64,000 nucleotides of DNA from Tillus elongatus (Eukaryota; Arthropoda; Insecta; Coleoptera; Cleridae), in the NCBI GenBank assembly GCA_964006375.1, contig OZ023267.1, positions 29,014,739 to 29,078,738 of the forward strand. The letters run 5' to 3'. A program made the position numbers and the translations under genes. Below the pieces are notes generated by a model. It was given only the letters and a program-made list of their open reading frames with translations, was not told where the DNA came from and did no database searches. This document shows, in pieces, positions 20,871 through 38,639 of the stretch. How positions within the stretch are numbered: the stretch's first letter is position 1; the number at the start of each line of letters is the position of its first letter.

Positions 20871-22933
20871 GGTCGCTGATAAGTCTGGAAACGGTCGATT
20901 ATCCGGGAAAATATACAAGGTGTCGAAAAAAGTTTTATACAAAAGTTTTTGGGTTCTTCAATGTCTACTAGGCGGTGATAATTTTATTTATACAGGGTTG
21001 GTCATACAGGCGTGGCACACCAATATTTTTTTTTTAATGGAACACCCTATATATTATTCGATATTTCAATCCTTCTCTTAATTTTGAGCAACATTTATGA
21101 GAAGCATAATGTACCTAAACTCAATCGTTTCCGGGTAAAAAAATAAATAAAAATAAACGCTACTGTTTTTAAAATCTATTGGATGAAGAACAAAAATAAA
21201 TGAAAAGTAGAATATCTCTTGAAAACAATCTGTGAGTGTGAAAAGAACCGGTTGCGATGTTTTTAACATTGTTTGGAATCCCAAGATAAGATAAGATGCC
21301 CATAAGACACGCAGTATTATTCTTTTGTTTTAAAATGTTTCCAGGACAACGAATGTCAAACATTCATTCAGTGTCAACAGTTTTGAAACATTAGTAATTT
21401 AGTGTCAACAGTTTTTGTGCAAAATGGCAAGTTTAAGTGAAACCGAACGTATCGAAATTTTAATGATGATAGGGTACGGTGATAGAACACGAAGTTTTGC
21501 TCAAGTGGTGATTATGTTCAATGAGTTGCATCCTGAGCGGGAATCGATCTCCAAATCCACAGTTTCGAAAACTTTGCATCGTTTTCACGAAACTGGCGGT
21601 ATCAAGGATAAACCTAGAACTGGAAGGCCAGTAACCGTTACAAATGAAGAAAATTCTTTGAATGTAATATTGGATGTGGTGGAAAATCCGAAAACTTCGG
21701 CACAGAAATTGGCTTTAAATCACAATATGAGTCGATATTCAATTCAAAAGATTACGAAGCGGGAAAAGTTCCGTCCATATAAAATTCATTTATTGCAAGA
21801 ACTGAGTGAAGACGATTTTGATCGCAGAATCGAGTTCTGTGAACTTATTATGGAGAAGTTACGCCAAAATTTTAACTTTGCCAACCACATTTTGTTTTCC
21901 GACGAATCTACATTTTGTTTGAATGGACAAGTCAACCGACACAACTGTAGGTACTGGTCAGACGAAAACCCACATTGGATGGAACAAATTCACACCCAAA
22001 GACCGCAAAAAGTAAATGTTTGGTGTGCTATTATTGGTGGACATATCATAGGACCTTATTTTATACACGGTAATTTGAACTCTGCTCGATATTTGACACT
22101 TTTGCAAGAATCAATTGTTCCAGACGTTAGTCGATTATTTCCGAACAATAACGACCCAAATCTACCAGCGGAAGAAATATGGTTTCAGCAGGATGGGGCA
22201 CCCCCTCATTTTGGAATTGAGGTACGGGAATATCTGAATCAAACCTTTCCTGGCAGATGGATAGGGCGCAGGGGAACTATTGAATGGCCAGCTAGGTCTC
22301 CCGACATGACGCCGCTTGACTTTTTTTTGTGGGGTCATGTAAAAAATTTAATTTACCAAAATAGACCGCAGAATATTGAAGAGTTGCAAGCAAGGATTGT
22401 GCATGAAATTAATAACATTCCTCAAAACGCTCTTGTAAATGCAGTGCAATGTTTTGTTAAGCGAATTCATTATTGTCAGGAGGTCAATGGAGAACACTTT
22501 GAACATCTTATAAAATAGGATTTCAAACAATGTTAAAAACATCGCAACCGGTTCTTTTCACACTCACAGATTGTTTTCAAGAGATATTCTACTTTCCATT
22601 TATTTTTGTTCTTCATCCAATAGATTTTAAAAACAATAGCGTTTATTTTTATTTATTTTTTTACCCGGATACGATTGAGTTTATGTACATCATGCTTCTG
22701 ATAAATGTTGCTCAAAATTAAGAGAAGGATTGAAATATCGAATAATATATAGGGTGTTCCATTAAAAAAAATTAATATTGGTGTGCCACGCCTGTATGAC
22801 CAACCCTGTATAAATGAAATTATCACCGCCTAGTAGACATTGAAGAACCCAAAAACTTTTGTATAAAACTTTTTTCGACACCTTGTATATTTTCCCGGAT
22901 AATCGACCGTTTCCAGACTTATCAGCGACCCTG
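20868..22933 (+). mobile_element. Tc1/mariner element of the DD41D group, apparently complete
   Basis: A 2066-bp element flanked by TA on both sides, sitting inside a (TA)n tract. The terminal inverted repeats begin CAGGGTCGCTGATAAGTCTG and extend about 415 bp (20868-21283 against 22517-22933) with few mismatches, far longer than usual for mariners. One uninterrupted transposase lies between them. Structure and open frame suggest recent activity. The right-hand minus-strand frame at 22762-22962 is only the inverted repeat read through. Confidence 0.9.
21424..22518 (+). CDS. DD41D mariner-family transposase, intact
   Basis: A 364-residue transposase that cuts and pastes its own element at TA sites in the nucleus. 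I chose the ATG at 21424 (MASLSETERI); the frame is open three codons further up but without an ATG. The N-terminal part holds paired helix-turn-helix domains joined by KPRTGRPV (about residues 63-70). Catalytic residues: D160 in FSDESTF, D257 in WFQQDGAPPHF and D299 in SPDMTPLDFFLWG; 41 residues separate the second and third, giving DD41D, the spacing of the rosa/VS-type lineage. No frameshift or internal stop. The other three mariners with visible second and third motifs here are broken relatives. Confidence 0.93.
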   Translation: MASLSETERIEILMMIGYGDRTRSFAQVVIMFNELHPERESISKSTVSKTLHRFHETGGIKDKPRTGRPVTVTNEENSLNVILDVVENPKTSAQKLALNHNMSRYSIQKITKREKFRPYKIHLLQELSEDDFDRRIEFCELIMEKLRQNFNFANHILFSDESTFCLNGQVNRHNCRYWSDENPHWMEQIHTQRPQKVNVWCAIIGGHIIGPYFIHGNLNSARYLTLLQESIVPDVSRLFPNNNDPNLPAEEIWFQQDGAPPHFGIEVREYLNQTFPGRWIGRRGTIEWPARSPDMTPLDFFLWGHVKNLIYQNRPQNIEELQARIVHEINNIPQNALVNAVQCFVKRIHYCQEVNGEHFEHLIK

Positions 22934-23121
22934 TATATATATATAAACATATATAAATTCAAACGGGCCTTGGATTTGGGTTCTAGGGGCCCTAATTCGC
23001 GTTAAATTAAAAATTGTTACCTCTATTAGTGAATTTTCTTAATGAAAATTCACTAAAACTGAGGCATAACTAAGTTAACATACTATCACATTATTATAAT
23101 ATTTCTATATGACATACGAAC

Positions 23122-23461
23122 CTGTCCTGTATCTGTAAGAGTAACCCATGTGGTTACAGGCTGCCTCAATGTAACATCTCCTAGTCTAATTTCACCCTCT
23201 CCTATCATTAAATGAGACATGAAGTCAGTGCCATACACTTGGAAACAAAGGGCCTTCTGCGACTGCTCCCTCGGGTTCATGTAGAAAAGGAAACGCTCTT
23301 TGTAACTAGGACTGCTAGAACCGCGACAGGTCTTCGTCTGTATCGTGATCTTATCAGGCAGTAGGAATATTCTGACGTAGGAATCTATAAGGGAATGCGG
23401 TCTGGATGAACCCAATAAATCCTTCGCCTCTAACACGTTCACTATCAACTCGAAAGTTTCC
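23122..23461 (-). CDS. Syt12: Syt12 exon: C2A domain
   Basis: The acceptor is tattttcag and the donor is gttcgt, a weaker but valid GT site. The 340 nt hold one leading base plus 113 codons and end in phase 0. The translation contains ETFELIVNVLEAKDL, IDSYVRIFLLPDK, SYKERFLFYMNP and MIGEGEIRLGDV, the usual strand order of a synaptotagmin C2A. In the loop corresponding to the classic D-x-D calcium ligands it reads VYGTDFMSHLMIG, so most acidic ligands are missing. The exon ends with TDTGQ and joins directly to RGTEFGELM of the next exon. Confidence 0.88.
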
Positions 23462-23589
23462 CTGAAAATAATTAATGTTATGATAAATACAATGTCTTCA
23501 GTCAAAACTCAAATTGTTAATATTGATGTCTAAGTTTTTTCTTAACTGTGGACAGTATCATATTTTGTACAGGTGGCCTATTAAAAACT

Positions 23590-24765
23590 TTCTTTAAAAA
23601 TTGCCCGGGCTGCACGATTTTTTTATTTTCGCATCAGTGTCAAAGCTGATACTTCATCCACCTAAATACGGTTTTTTTTCTCCCTCAGGGCTCGTCCGCG
23701 TCTTTGCCGCCCCGATAGCACTGCAGCCTTTGGCTTATTGTGCATGCCCTTAGTCTTTCTACTCCACCCATCTCAAAACCACTGTGCCTTGAACCAGTCT
23801 GTACAGCGATTGGTAGGGTGATGTTTCATATTGCTCTGTCACCGGTCTAGACTGACCGTAGATCAGTTGTCTTTTGCGGTCCAGAGCTTTACACTCGCAC
23901 AAGATATGCTGGGCTGATTCCTCCCCCTCGCCGCAGAGTCTGCATGTGAGGTCCCCCTCGAACCGCCACATTTTATGCAGGTGTTTTTTGACGGCCATGT
24001 GTCCCGTCAAGAGACCTGTTATGTTTCTGAGCTGTCCTCTGCTAAGATTTAGCAGCTCCACAGCTCTCTTTGAACTGGGTTCGCCAATTAATGACTTCCG
24101 ATGTCTGTGCCCTGGACACTCTGCCCAGTACACCTTTTTTTGACCCAGGACTTAATTTCTCTCCTGGAGGTGCTTTTTGTCACGCCCGGAACTGGTTCTG
24201 GTCCCATAAATGGTTCTGCTGACGCTCTTTTCGCGAGACTGTCAGCTTCTTCATTGCCTTTGACCCCTGAGTGACCAGGCACCCAGATGAGGGTGACCTC
24301 ATTCTGCCCAGCCAGGTCGCTCGTCTCGTCTCGGCACTCACTTACCAGCCTGGAGTTTACCCGTGGGCTACTTAGGGCCTTAAGAGCTACCTGGTTGTCT
24401 GTGGCTATGAGGATCTGCTTGTTGGTGTAGCCCCTCCTCTTGTTCTTCCGCACACAGCGCAGGATGGTGTACATTTCGGCCTAAAAGACCGTTGCATGGG
24501 CTCCGAGGGAAATACTATGACTTACCCTCGGTCCTTCCGAATAAACACCTGCTCCTGTCCCACGCTCCCCGCCGGATCCGTACGTGAACCAGGCGAGCGC
24601 GTCCTGTGGTAAGCCCGGCGTCTCCCCCCGCCATGCATTCGCGGGCTCGCGAAGTCTAACCTCATTTCAAGCATAGGCTCCTTCACTATCTCCTCAATTT
24701 TGCAGTGGCCGCTGAAGCCTGGGTTGATCTTCAGTCTACCATTGCAGGCTAGTCTGTATAGCTAT
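23590..24765 (-). pseudogene. LINE 3' part with RNase H domain
   Basis: Minus strand from about 24600: WFTYGSGGERGTGAGVYSEG, a stop, then AEMYTILRCV, ILIATDNQVALKAL, and VTLIWVPGHSGVKGNEEAD, which together are an RNase H domain (D..G, E, TDN, and H.G..GNE.AD motifs). After a frameshift near 24130 a C-terminal region follows with LRNITGLLTGHMAVKKHL and CRLCGEGEESAQHILCEC, a Cys-rich motif common in RNase H-bearing LINEs of the LOA/I/R1 groups. Stops and a frameshift make it inactive. It is 5'-truncated, and a hammerhead-like tandem repeat begins at the truncation point. Confidence 0.8.
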
Positions 24766-24767
24766 AA

Positions 24768-25235
24768 ATGGGCCAGGGCTGACAATTTGCTAAATTGTTA
24801 GTTGCTTGTATACAGTCTCTATTTTTAACACTTTGTGTTATTTGGAGCTGCCGTAACAACATACTACTTGGTCCCGCAACAAGGTGGCGGTACGTGCTCT
24901 GTGTCTTATATCTCACTTAGTGTTGGAGGTCTGGCTACCATAGCTGTATTACTTTATAGGTGTATTTTCGCTGCAATTAGTATGCCGTACTGGCGAGCTA
25001 TAATTACAGCGAAACCGGTATACGGTTCTAATTCTGGTGAGAATGCATCTAGCCTTACATACTTTGTCCCTATATTAGGGTATAAATGGGCCAGGATTGA
25101 AAATTTACTAAGTTGTTAGTTGGTTGTATAGCCTCTATTTTTAACACTTTGTGTTATTTGAGCTGCCGTGACAACATACGACTTGGTTCCGCAACAAAGT
25201 GGCGGCACGTGCTTCGTGTCTTATACCTCACTTAG
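24768..25235 (+). mobile_element. Diverged copy of the 310-bp hammerhead-like tandem element (about 1.5 units)
   Basis: Matches the inverted part-unit at 9486-9754: AATGGGCCAGGGCTGACAAT, TTTTTAACACTTTGTGTTAT, GGTGGCGG, CTGCAATTAGTATGCCGTAC. The second partial unit starts near 25085. The hammerhead core here reads CTGGCGA with a decayed stem II, so it is inactive. No target duplication was found. Confidence 0.75.
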
Positions 25236-25239
25236 TGTC

Positions 25240-25559
25240 AGAAAGCTCTATATTTAATTTAGTTTTTTTTTTGGAAATACGAAAGTACTAACCTCTCTGT
25301 TGGCTAAAATTTACAGAAATCGGCGTATTTCTTTAAAAACATGTAGAGACGAACATTCTTAAGTATTATGAGATTGGTACAATATCCCATTTATATTAAA
25401 TTGATAACTTTTCAAGTTATATTTAAGAAAGACACAAAATTTACATTATTTTATACAATAACACATTGCTGTTACTGTGTAGCTTTTGATTATTATCTGG
25501 CTAACAGTTTTCTCTAGCCGGCTATCTGGTCTTTCCTCACGCGAAGTACATAGCATATA
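25240..25559. other. Intronic sequence, nothing recognised
   Basis: A+T-rich interval before the left end of the mariner at 25560; no family recognised. Confidence 0.4.
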
Positions 25560-26350
25560 CAGGTGTTTTAAAAATGATGATCTATGTTACAGGTGCACAT
25601 TCAGCACAAAAAAATAAGACTATCTTTTCATATAAACATGGGTCCGCAAATGCTTAGTTTTTTAAATACAGCGTGTTAAAGTTATTTGTTTTTGTCAGTT
25701 TTTGACGAATAAGTCCAAGTCAAATTAAAAGTGTGACGTGAAAATTGGCATGTGGGGGTCTTCGGGGGCAAGAAATTTAAATATGTTATTGTTAATAACA
25801 CTGCTTGCAGAGGGCGCCACCTGTAAGACATGGCTTCCATTCAATTGGCTATAATTTTTTGACACCCAGTCATATCGACCTACCGTATAGCTACATTGCA
25901 GCCCTTATCAATTGTAAGCAAAAAATGTATATTTGATTTAAATCTCTCAGACACACCATTTTCGAGATATTTCAATTTTTGTCGATGGCGCTCAAAAGTT
26001 AATTCTACGACAAATGATAGGAATACATTTTTCACCTTTTAATTGCTATCAGTATGTATAAACTTAATTTACTTAATCTCTAGTTAAAAATTAAAATCTT
26101 ACCAGAAAAAAAAACTGACAAGACACAATCATGAAGATAAAATAAAAAGCCATAATAAAAAGCTCTGAACAAACCATTTAACAAAGTGGTTTCCATCGTT
26201 ACGGGACTTGACTTTTACGTTTTCGTCGTGGCATATACTACATTTGACTTTAACGTTTGAGACTACTCACTATTTTTGAGTAATTAATTGTATTGTCCGT
26301 AATTTTTCTAATTAAATATAGAAGTCTTTACCAACAATGAACTAACAGAC

Positions 26351-27443
26351 ATGTATGTTATGTATTCACGGGCTTTTGGTAACTGTTATGAGGCGAAACG
26401 ACTGTATGAAGAAGCCTTCCCAAATCGGAGAATTCCAGACAGAAGGATGTTTCAACGAATTGCCATCCATCTGCGAGAAACAGGTACATACTTACATTAT
26501 CTAATACATCGATCTGTCTCTTCCGAATATATATATATATATATACCAGGTACCCTTAATAAAGTTACTTCTGATCGAGGCAGACCACGAAGTGCACGAA
26601 ATTCTGATTTTGAAGGGGCTGTTCTGGATGAAATTGAATAAAATCCAGAAATAAGTACTAGGGAAATGTCCAATTATCTGAGAGCATCCAATGCAACGAT
26701 ATGGCGAGTTCTTCACGAGCAACAATTGCGTCCATATCACATCCAACGTATCGCCTGAAAGAGATTTTATACCTCGCCTACAATTTTGCCAATGGTTTCT
26801 TCAACATAATAATGTAGAGAACTTGTTGAATTGTGTATTGTTCACTGACGAGTCTCGATTTAGGCGCGACGGGATCGTCAATTTTCGTAACAGCCATATT
26901 TGGGCTGACGAAAATCCCCACGCAGTTTTTGAAAGGCATCATCAACAGCAATTTTCCTTAAATGTATGGGCTGGAATTGTAGGGTGTAACTTGATAGGAC
27001 CAATTTTTCTACCTCACAGACTTAATGCTACAACTTACCTTGAATTCCCGCAAAACCAACTAAATGGGTTATTCGAAAATATACCTCTTGACATAAGACA
27101 TAACCTGTGGTTTATGCATGACGGAGACCCCCCCCCCCACATTTCGCCCTAAATGTCATAAATTAATACTTTTACACGCAGACGGATTGGACGCGGTGGA
27201 CCTTAGCCATGGCCGGCTCGATCCCTTGATTTAAATCCTATGGACTATTTATGGGGGCATCTCACAAGTATTGTTTATGAAGCAAATGTTGAAAATGTTG
27301 ATGATCTGCAGCAAAGAATTGTACTTGGATGCGAACAAATTAGAAATACACCAGAAATATTTCACAGAGTACGACGTTGTATCTTCCGCAGAATACGAAA
27401 GTGTATGGAAGTGGAAGGTGGCCATTTTGATCATTTATTGTAG
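26351..27443 (+). pseudogene. Mariner-type transposase, broken
   Basis: The N-terminal frame 26351-26641 ends at a stop in EIE*NPEIS. The next frame (about 26655-27150) carries VLFTDESRFRRDG with the first catalytic Asp, SLNVWAGIVGCNLIGPIFL and WFMHDGDPPPH with the second; a run of C at 27128-27138 marks the frame loss. The final frame, 27180-27443, has RRRIGRGG, PWPARSLDLNPMDYLWGHL with the third Asp, and GGHFDHLL at the C-terminus. At least three frame disruptions. Spacing of the last two Asp is consistent with DD41D but cannot be fixed because of the breaks. Confidence 0.85.
26484..26549 (+). other. Candidate 66-bp intron in the mariner transposase
   Basis: GTACATACTT at the start and TATATACCAG at the end give a GT...AG segment of 66 bp. 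Removal leaves codons R-E-T-G-T-L-N-K-V in frame where related transposases are continuous. The segment also contains (TA)n and is bordered by a 7-bp direct repeat CAGGTAC, so a small insertion with target duplication is an alternative. Confidence 0.45.
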
Positions 27444-27959
27444 TCAGGTATCATAAAATGTTATACACTTTTTATTTGTTGTTAAACTTTGCAGAAAATA
27501 CAATTAATTACTTGAGAAAAATTAATTTTTGAGCGACATCGACATACAAAAATTAAAATATCTCGAATATGGTGTCTGAGAGATTTGGATCAAATATACA
27601 TTTTTTGCTTACAATTGATAAGGGCTGCAATGTAGCTATACAGTAGGTCGATATTACTGGGTGTCAAAAAATTATAGCCAATTGAATGCAAGCATAGTCT
27701 TACAGGTGGCGCCCTCTACCAGCAGTATTTTTAACAATAACATAGTTACATTTATTGCCCTCAAAAACCCCCGCATGCCAACTTTCACGCTAAAATTTTA
27801 ATTTGACTCGGACTTATTCGTGAAAAGCTAACAAAAACAAATAACTTTAACACGCTGTATTTAAAAAACTAAGCAATTGCGGACCCGTGTTTATATGAAA
27901 AAATAGTCTTATTTTTTTGTGCACCTGTAACATAGACCATCATTTTTGAAACAGCCTGT

Positions 27960-28289
27960 ATATTTATTCTCGTAACTCCCAAGTAATCTATTTCTAGAAA
28001 CATCAAACTATTGTAAAATGTAATTGCGCCGCCTGGAGTCCTTCAATCATAAATTAAGCTGCTGAGGAGTGTTTCCAAGTGATAAGAACGATAGTTCAAT
28101 AATTCTATTACGTCAGTCTAAACTGGAACATAGAACTGATATTACAAATTTTGCACTGAAGTATTTATTACATCAGACACAGGGTCATAAATACCAAATA
28201 ACTTACAAACATATTGGTGATATATTTTAAACTGCTGTTAGTGTAAATTAAATGAAAACTATGATGTCTGAAGACTTTTTATAAAAAAG

Positions 28290-28290
<1 letters not shown>
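27960..28290. other. Intronic sequence, nothing recognised
   Basis: Short A+T-rich interval between the mariner and the composite repeat. Confidence 0.4.
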
Positions 28291-31040
<2,750 letters not shown>

Positions 31041-31059
31041 AGCCTACGTTTACTGAAAA

Positions 31060-32270
31060 AATCATAAACTTTTGATGTGGTCGAAAACATGTCTGGTGAA
31101 AAGGAATTCTACATGCCCCATCAATCAGTCCTGTATTAGATGCAGTAGTATCAAAAGATATACTGATGATATTGTCACGTAGTCCAAATCGGTCCACTGC
31201 CAGAATGTCAGCCATCTGCACACCAGTGATTTTCAGGGCAACAAGCACATGCTCAAAATCTTTACCGGTCACGAGAACTGAAACTCAATCTTCCAAAGTT
31301 TTGAGACTCCCATGGTCAACTGAGGGCAACAGTACCATCCCAATGCAAGACTAAATGAGGGGAATTTTTAAAAAGTGACTTCGATTTTTTGCCATTTCAC
31401 TTTAATTGATCACCCTAACTCGGTAAACGGTAGCTGAAGATACAGAAATATCTGCAACACCGTGGCCAAGGCTCTTTGTAGTTGCTATTTTTATATTTTG
31501 ACACATTTTACTTTTATATGTTAATAGTTTGCTTGTCAATAAGATTTTTATCTTTCGACAATAAAGCACCTATCTATCTATCTATCTATAAATAAAGTAA
31601 TTTCTTGTCGAATATAGAGCTGTTCTCGATCCCAAGTAGACGTGGTGTCTGATCAATAGGTTTTAATCGAGGACTTTAGTGTAATTTTTTCGTTGCTGGA
31701 GGCGAAAACTCGGCCTCTTCGTCACTAGGTGCTGATGATGATGGAGATGAGTATTTCAGTATAACTGTTTGTTTGACTTCAGCGATACCTTTGTAATATT
31801 TATTTTTATATGAATCACTTTTTTCCTCTTTACACTTAGTTCGTATTTTCATATCCATCACATTTTGTCGGGAAATGTTAAATAACCCACGAGATCACCT
31901 TTCCAAATCTGTCGTTTCACATTTGCTTTAACTGTGTTTCTTGATTTCTCTTTACCCAGTTTTGGTATCCTTTGTACAACTCCTGTATACCAGCACACAT
32001 ATTCTCCTCCATCTTAACAGGGATATTTTATGTCATCCACAGTTCCTGTAATTTAGTGCTGACAGATTAAGCAGCATCCGAAAGTGTTTCTTTAATTTCC
32101 TTGTGATGGTAAATGAAAACTAAAAGCACTCGTTCCTTTGAAGGGAGCCGAGCTCATAAGAACTGACCACTAGGCACCTTTTCTAGCAGCCAAATTTCTC
32201 TTTTGGTACCTATTTTAAAGTTCAATTGGCTGCAAAAAATGAAGGAAATAAATGAGAAGGCCCATCAGTA
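31060..32270 (-). pseudogene. Unclassified transposon-like ORF remnant
   Basis: Minus strand, in pieces: EEAEFSPPATKKLH near 31690, then VLHWDGT near 31350, VLVTGKDFEHVLVALKITGV and FGLRDNIISISFDTTASNTG at about 31270-31130. The FDTTASNTG phrase with an upstream HWDG recurs in multi-copy insect proteins that I believe are transposon-derived, but I cannot name the superfamily. Frameshifts and stops break it. It abuts the composite repeat at its 3' side. Confidence 0.45.
31567..31591 (+). repeat. (CTAT)n microsatellite
   Basis: About six CTAT units. Confidence 0.9.
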
Positions 32271-32360
32271 CCAAGCACTTCAATATTAGAAATTTCACTA
32301 GTTTGAGATAAAAGTGATCAATGTGCAACCCCTAAATATTATCTAATATTCTTGAAATTT

Positions 32361-34418
<2,058 letters not shown>

Positions 34419-34429
34419 CGTCACTGAGA

Positions 34430-34700
34430 CTAGGGGCCTAAGCAAAGTCATGTGAAAATCACCCCTTTAGAAAAATTAGACACCCTAATGTACGTACCTA
34501 ATCGTTGACCAATCAACACTCTGACGAACAATGATCACACTGTCTTTATACAGTCACTGTAGGAGTATCCATCCTCGAAATGCATTGTTGCAATTCCGTG
34601 CATAACTAGTACCTGCAATTCTCGCACAATCCACCTTAAGATATTAAACGGAAATTCTTCATCTATTAAGAATCGAACTTACAGTTAGCCTGTTATAAAA
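34430..34700. other. Intronic sequence, nothing recognised
   Basis: Between a (TA)n tract and a composite repeat copy; no features identified. Confidence 0.4.
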
Positions 34701-34708
34701 AAACTCTG

Positions 34709-36089
<1,381 letters not shown>

Positions 36090-36099
36090 AGAAATAAAA

Positions 36100-36430
36100 C
36101 GGTTATCTCCAATCACCGTTCCATAACACTAATTTCTATTTAGTCTAAGGTCATCAAAATCCATCAAGAGAGAACGTTTAAATATCTTACAAAAATTGTA
36201 TGGTTCTAAATAGCCACCAGCACAATCCTCGACATTGTCCGTTAGCTGAAGTGCTAGGTATCTACTAAACTCTTTGGAACCGTGTCGTTTATAAATTTAG
36301 AAATCCGAAACAATTTACACTTGACCTCTCTAAGACATTGAACTTGTTTACTGTACTGAATTACTCAGATTGACAGCTTGTCTACCCTTTTGTATTTAAG
36401 GGTATAAACTTTTCTTTCAGGCCGTTTCGT
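36100..36430. other. Intronic sequence, nothing recognised
   Basis: Between the composite repeat and the LINE; possibly unrecognised 5' part of the LINE, but no coding similarity seen. Confidence 0.35.
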
Positions 36431-36434
36431 CCAT

Positions 36435-38620
36435 GTTGTTGCAAATGAAGTATTGCGTAATTCCTTTCATAACTATCTTGGTGCGCCTCGGGAATCATTG
36501 TCTGCTTCTCTCATCCTGACCCCTCTGATATCTCATAAAACGTCACCGAAATTATCCAATCTGGCATGGAATTATTTATTCCACGTACACAGAAAACCTC
36601 TGCTGCCACTTAAAGGCCCTGGTTCTCTAAATCATGTGACAAGCCCAGACTTGAAAAGGTCAAAGCTCACAAAAATCTTCTACACAATCCTAGCCAAGAA
36701 AACCGTCAAGCATTTAACGACGCAAGAAACCGCTATGTCCGCATCCTTTCTGAGGCAAAAAAACTCGTTTAATAACCAGATCAAAAACAAAGTCCTCTTA
36801 AGCCCCAGCGGCAGCAAACCCTTCTGGACTCTTGCTAAATCTATTGGGAATAATTTCTGCAAGTGCACGTTCCCACCTCTTGTCTCAGGGGATGAAATTG
36901 TTTCTACCGCCCTGGGCAAGGCTGAACTTTTTGCCTCGTTGTTCGCCGGCAATTCTACTCTCAACCCACCTCCAAATGTTCAACCACCAACAGTCCCCAA
37001 TGTCGCGCATAAAATGATCATTTTCAAAACTAGAAAGGTACGAAATATGGTCTCTTCTCTTAATACCAGGAAAGCCTCTGGCCTTGACGAGATCCCAGCA
37101 ATTGTTCTCAAAAAATGAGCACCAGAACTTGCTTCTGTCCTAACTCGTCTGTTTCAGACATCTTACAATAGAGGCATATTCCCTAGTAACTGGAAAACTC
37201 CTCGAGTACAACCCGTCCCCAAGAAAGGATTGAAAGCGCTTCCTAGCAACTACAGGCCTATTTCTCTCCTTTCAGTCATCTCTAAAGTGATGAAAAATTA
37301 TATAAACACCGAATTACTAAAATTTCTTGAAAAACACAGTCTAATCCACGACAGGCAGTATGGATTCCGTCAGCGCAAATCAACTGCCGACCTCCTTTCC
37401 TTTGTCACCCATTCTTGGAACAAGTCTATGGAACTACACGGTGAATCCCAGATTGTCGCTCTAGACATATCCAAAGCATTCGACCAGGTCTGGCACGCAG
37501 CTCTGCTTAATAAACTACCGGCCTATGGCCTACCACCAAAACTCTGTACCTGGACAGCAAATTTCCTCTGCAACCGGAGCATTTCTGTTGTCGTGGATGG
37601 CCATTCTTCTAAACTATATCCAATTAATGCAGGAGTTCCTCAAGGTTCAGCTTTAGCCCCTACTTTGTTTCTTCTCCACATCAATGACCTCCTCTCTAGA
37701 ACATCCAACCCAGTTCACAGTTACGCGGACGACATCATCCTCCACTCCAATATACAATACTCTAAGCCTGTTTCTTTAGCCCAACTAGATGAGGATCGCA
37801 GACTCATGGAGGGTTCTATCTCCGTGGATCTACAAAACATATTAGACTGGGGAAGTAGAAATCTTGTACAATTCAACCCCAGCAAATCACAGTCTTGCTT
37901 TCTTTCTCATAAGAGATACACCAGCCCTAGACCCATCACAATAAACAACCAAGTTATTCAAAGTAATGAGTCATTTTCACTTGTTGGCGTCTCTGTGGAT
38001 CGAAATCTCAATTCACACCAACATGTCACATCAATTGCAGAAGCGGCTGCTAAAAAATTAGGTTTCCTCTTCCGGGCTCGCAAATACTCTTCACCAGCCA
38101 ATCTCTATACTTTATATACTTCACAAATAAGACCAAACCTCGAATACTGCACCCACATCTGGGGTGCTACTGCCGCTTCTACACTCGCTATCCTGGACTC
38201 CATTCAGAAGAGAGCTATACGTATCATCGGTGACCCTACTCTAACCCAAAGGCTGCCATCCCTTGCCCACCGACGTGCCGTTGGCGACCTCTCTCTCTTT
38301 TATAGATATCTGCACGGGCACTGCTCAGAGGAGCTTTCTTCCATAGTTCCTCCACCTGCTGCCTCCAACAGATCTACCAGGGGAACATAGCGAATGCACC
38401 CTTTTACTGTCCAGGTCACCAGACATAGAACATCTTGTTATGCCCGCTCTTTTGTCCCGAAGACTTCCAAGTTGTGGAATTCCTTGCCGGCACATGTTTT
38501 TCCTTCTCCCCCGAACCTCCAGAATTAACAAGTTGCCTCTTTCCTCCTTGTCGACACCCACGGTACGATAGTGTTTAGGCTGTAAGCCCTCGTGGTGTGT
38601 TGTTGAAATTTAAATTTAAA
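36435..38620 (+). pseudogene. LINE with reverse transcriptase, nearly intact C-terminal half (copy B)
   Basis: Frame 36453-37118 carries the region before the RT (SGSKPFWTLAKSIGNN, FPPLVSGDEIV, NTRKASGLDEIPAIVLKK) and stops at a TGA; the same frame continues as APELASVLTRLFQTSYNRG and then 37230-38390 with NYRPISLLSVISKV, YGFRQRKSTADLL, ALDISKAFDQVWH, NAGVPQGSALAP and SYADDIILHS (catalytic Asp pair present). The thumb/C-terminal region has PNLEYCTHIWGA and RRAVGDLSLFYRYL. Group: Jockey/CR1-type LINE; exact clade not resolved. The endonuclease is missing, so it is 5'-truncated. The decayed copy at 12180-13660 belongs to the same family. Confidence 0.85.
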
Positions 38621-38639
38621 AAAATATATATATTTTTTC

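Larger units (their letters stand above)
20801..23052 (-). repeat. Composite (TA)n repeat copy split by the DD41D mariner
   Basis: TTTTGAGTTATCGCTCAG precedes (TA)n at 20801-20867; after the mariner the tract resumes at 22934-22945 and is followed by TTTGGGTTCTAGGGGCCC and the hairpin TAGTGAATTTTCTTAAT / GAAAATTCACTA at 23026-23048, the usual minus-orientation order. Confidence 0.75.
25560..27958 (+). mobile_element. Tc1/mariner element with long inverted repeats, inactive
   Basis: A 2.4-kb element flanked by TA (25558-25559 and 27959-27960). Inverted termini CAGGTGTTTTAAAAATGATG and the mirrored CATCATTTTTGAAACAGCCTG-type end; the inverted similarity continues for more than 400 bp (GGACCCGTGTTTATATGA, TTAACACGCTGTATTTAAA, TCATTTGTCG-type blocks). 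Sequence unlike the 20.9-kb element, so a distinct family. Confidence 0.85.

Noticed and set aside
22762..22962. A minus-strand frame near the right end of the intact mariner, and a similar plus-strand frame at 20785-21081
   Set aside because: Both are the inverted terminal repeat read through; no independent protein.
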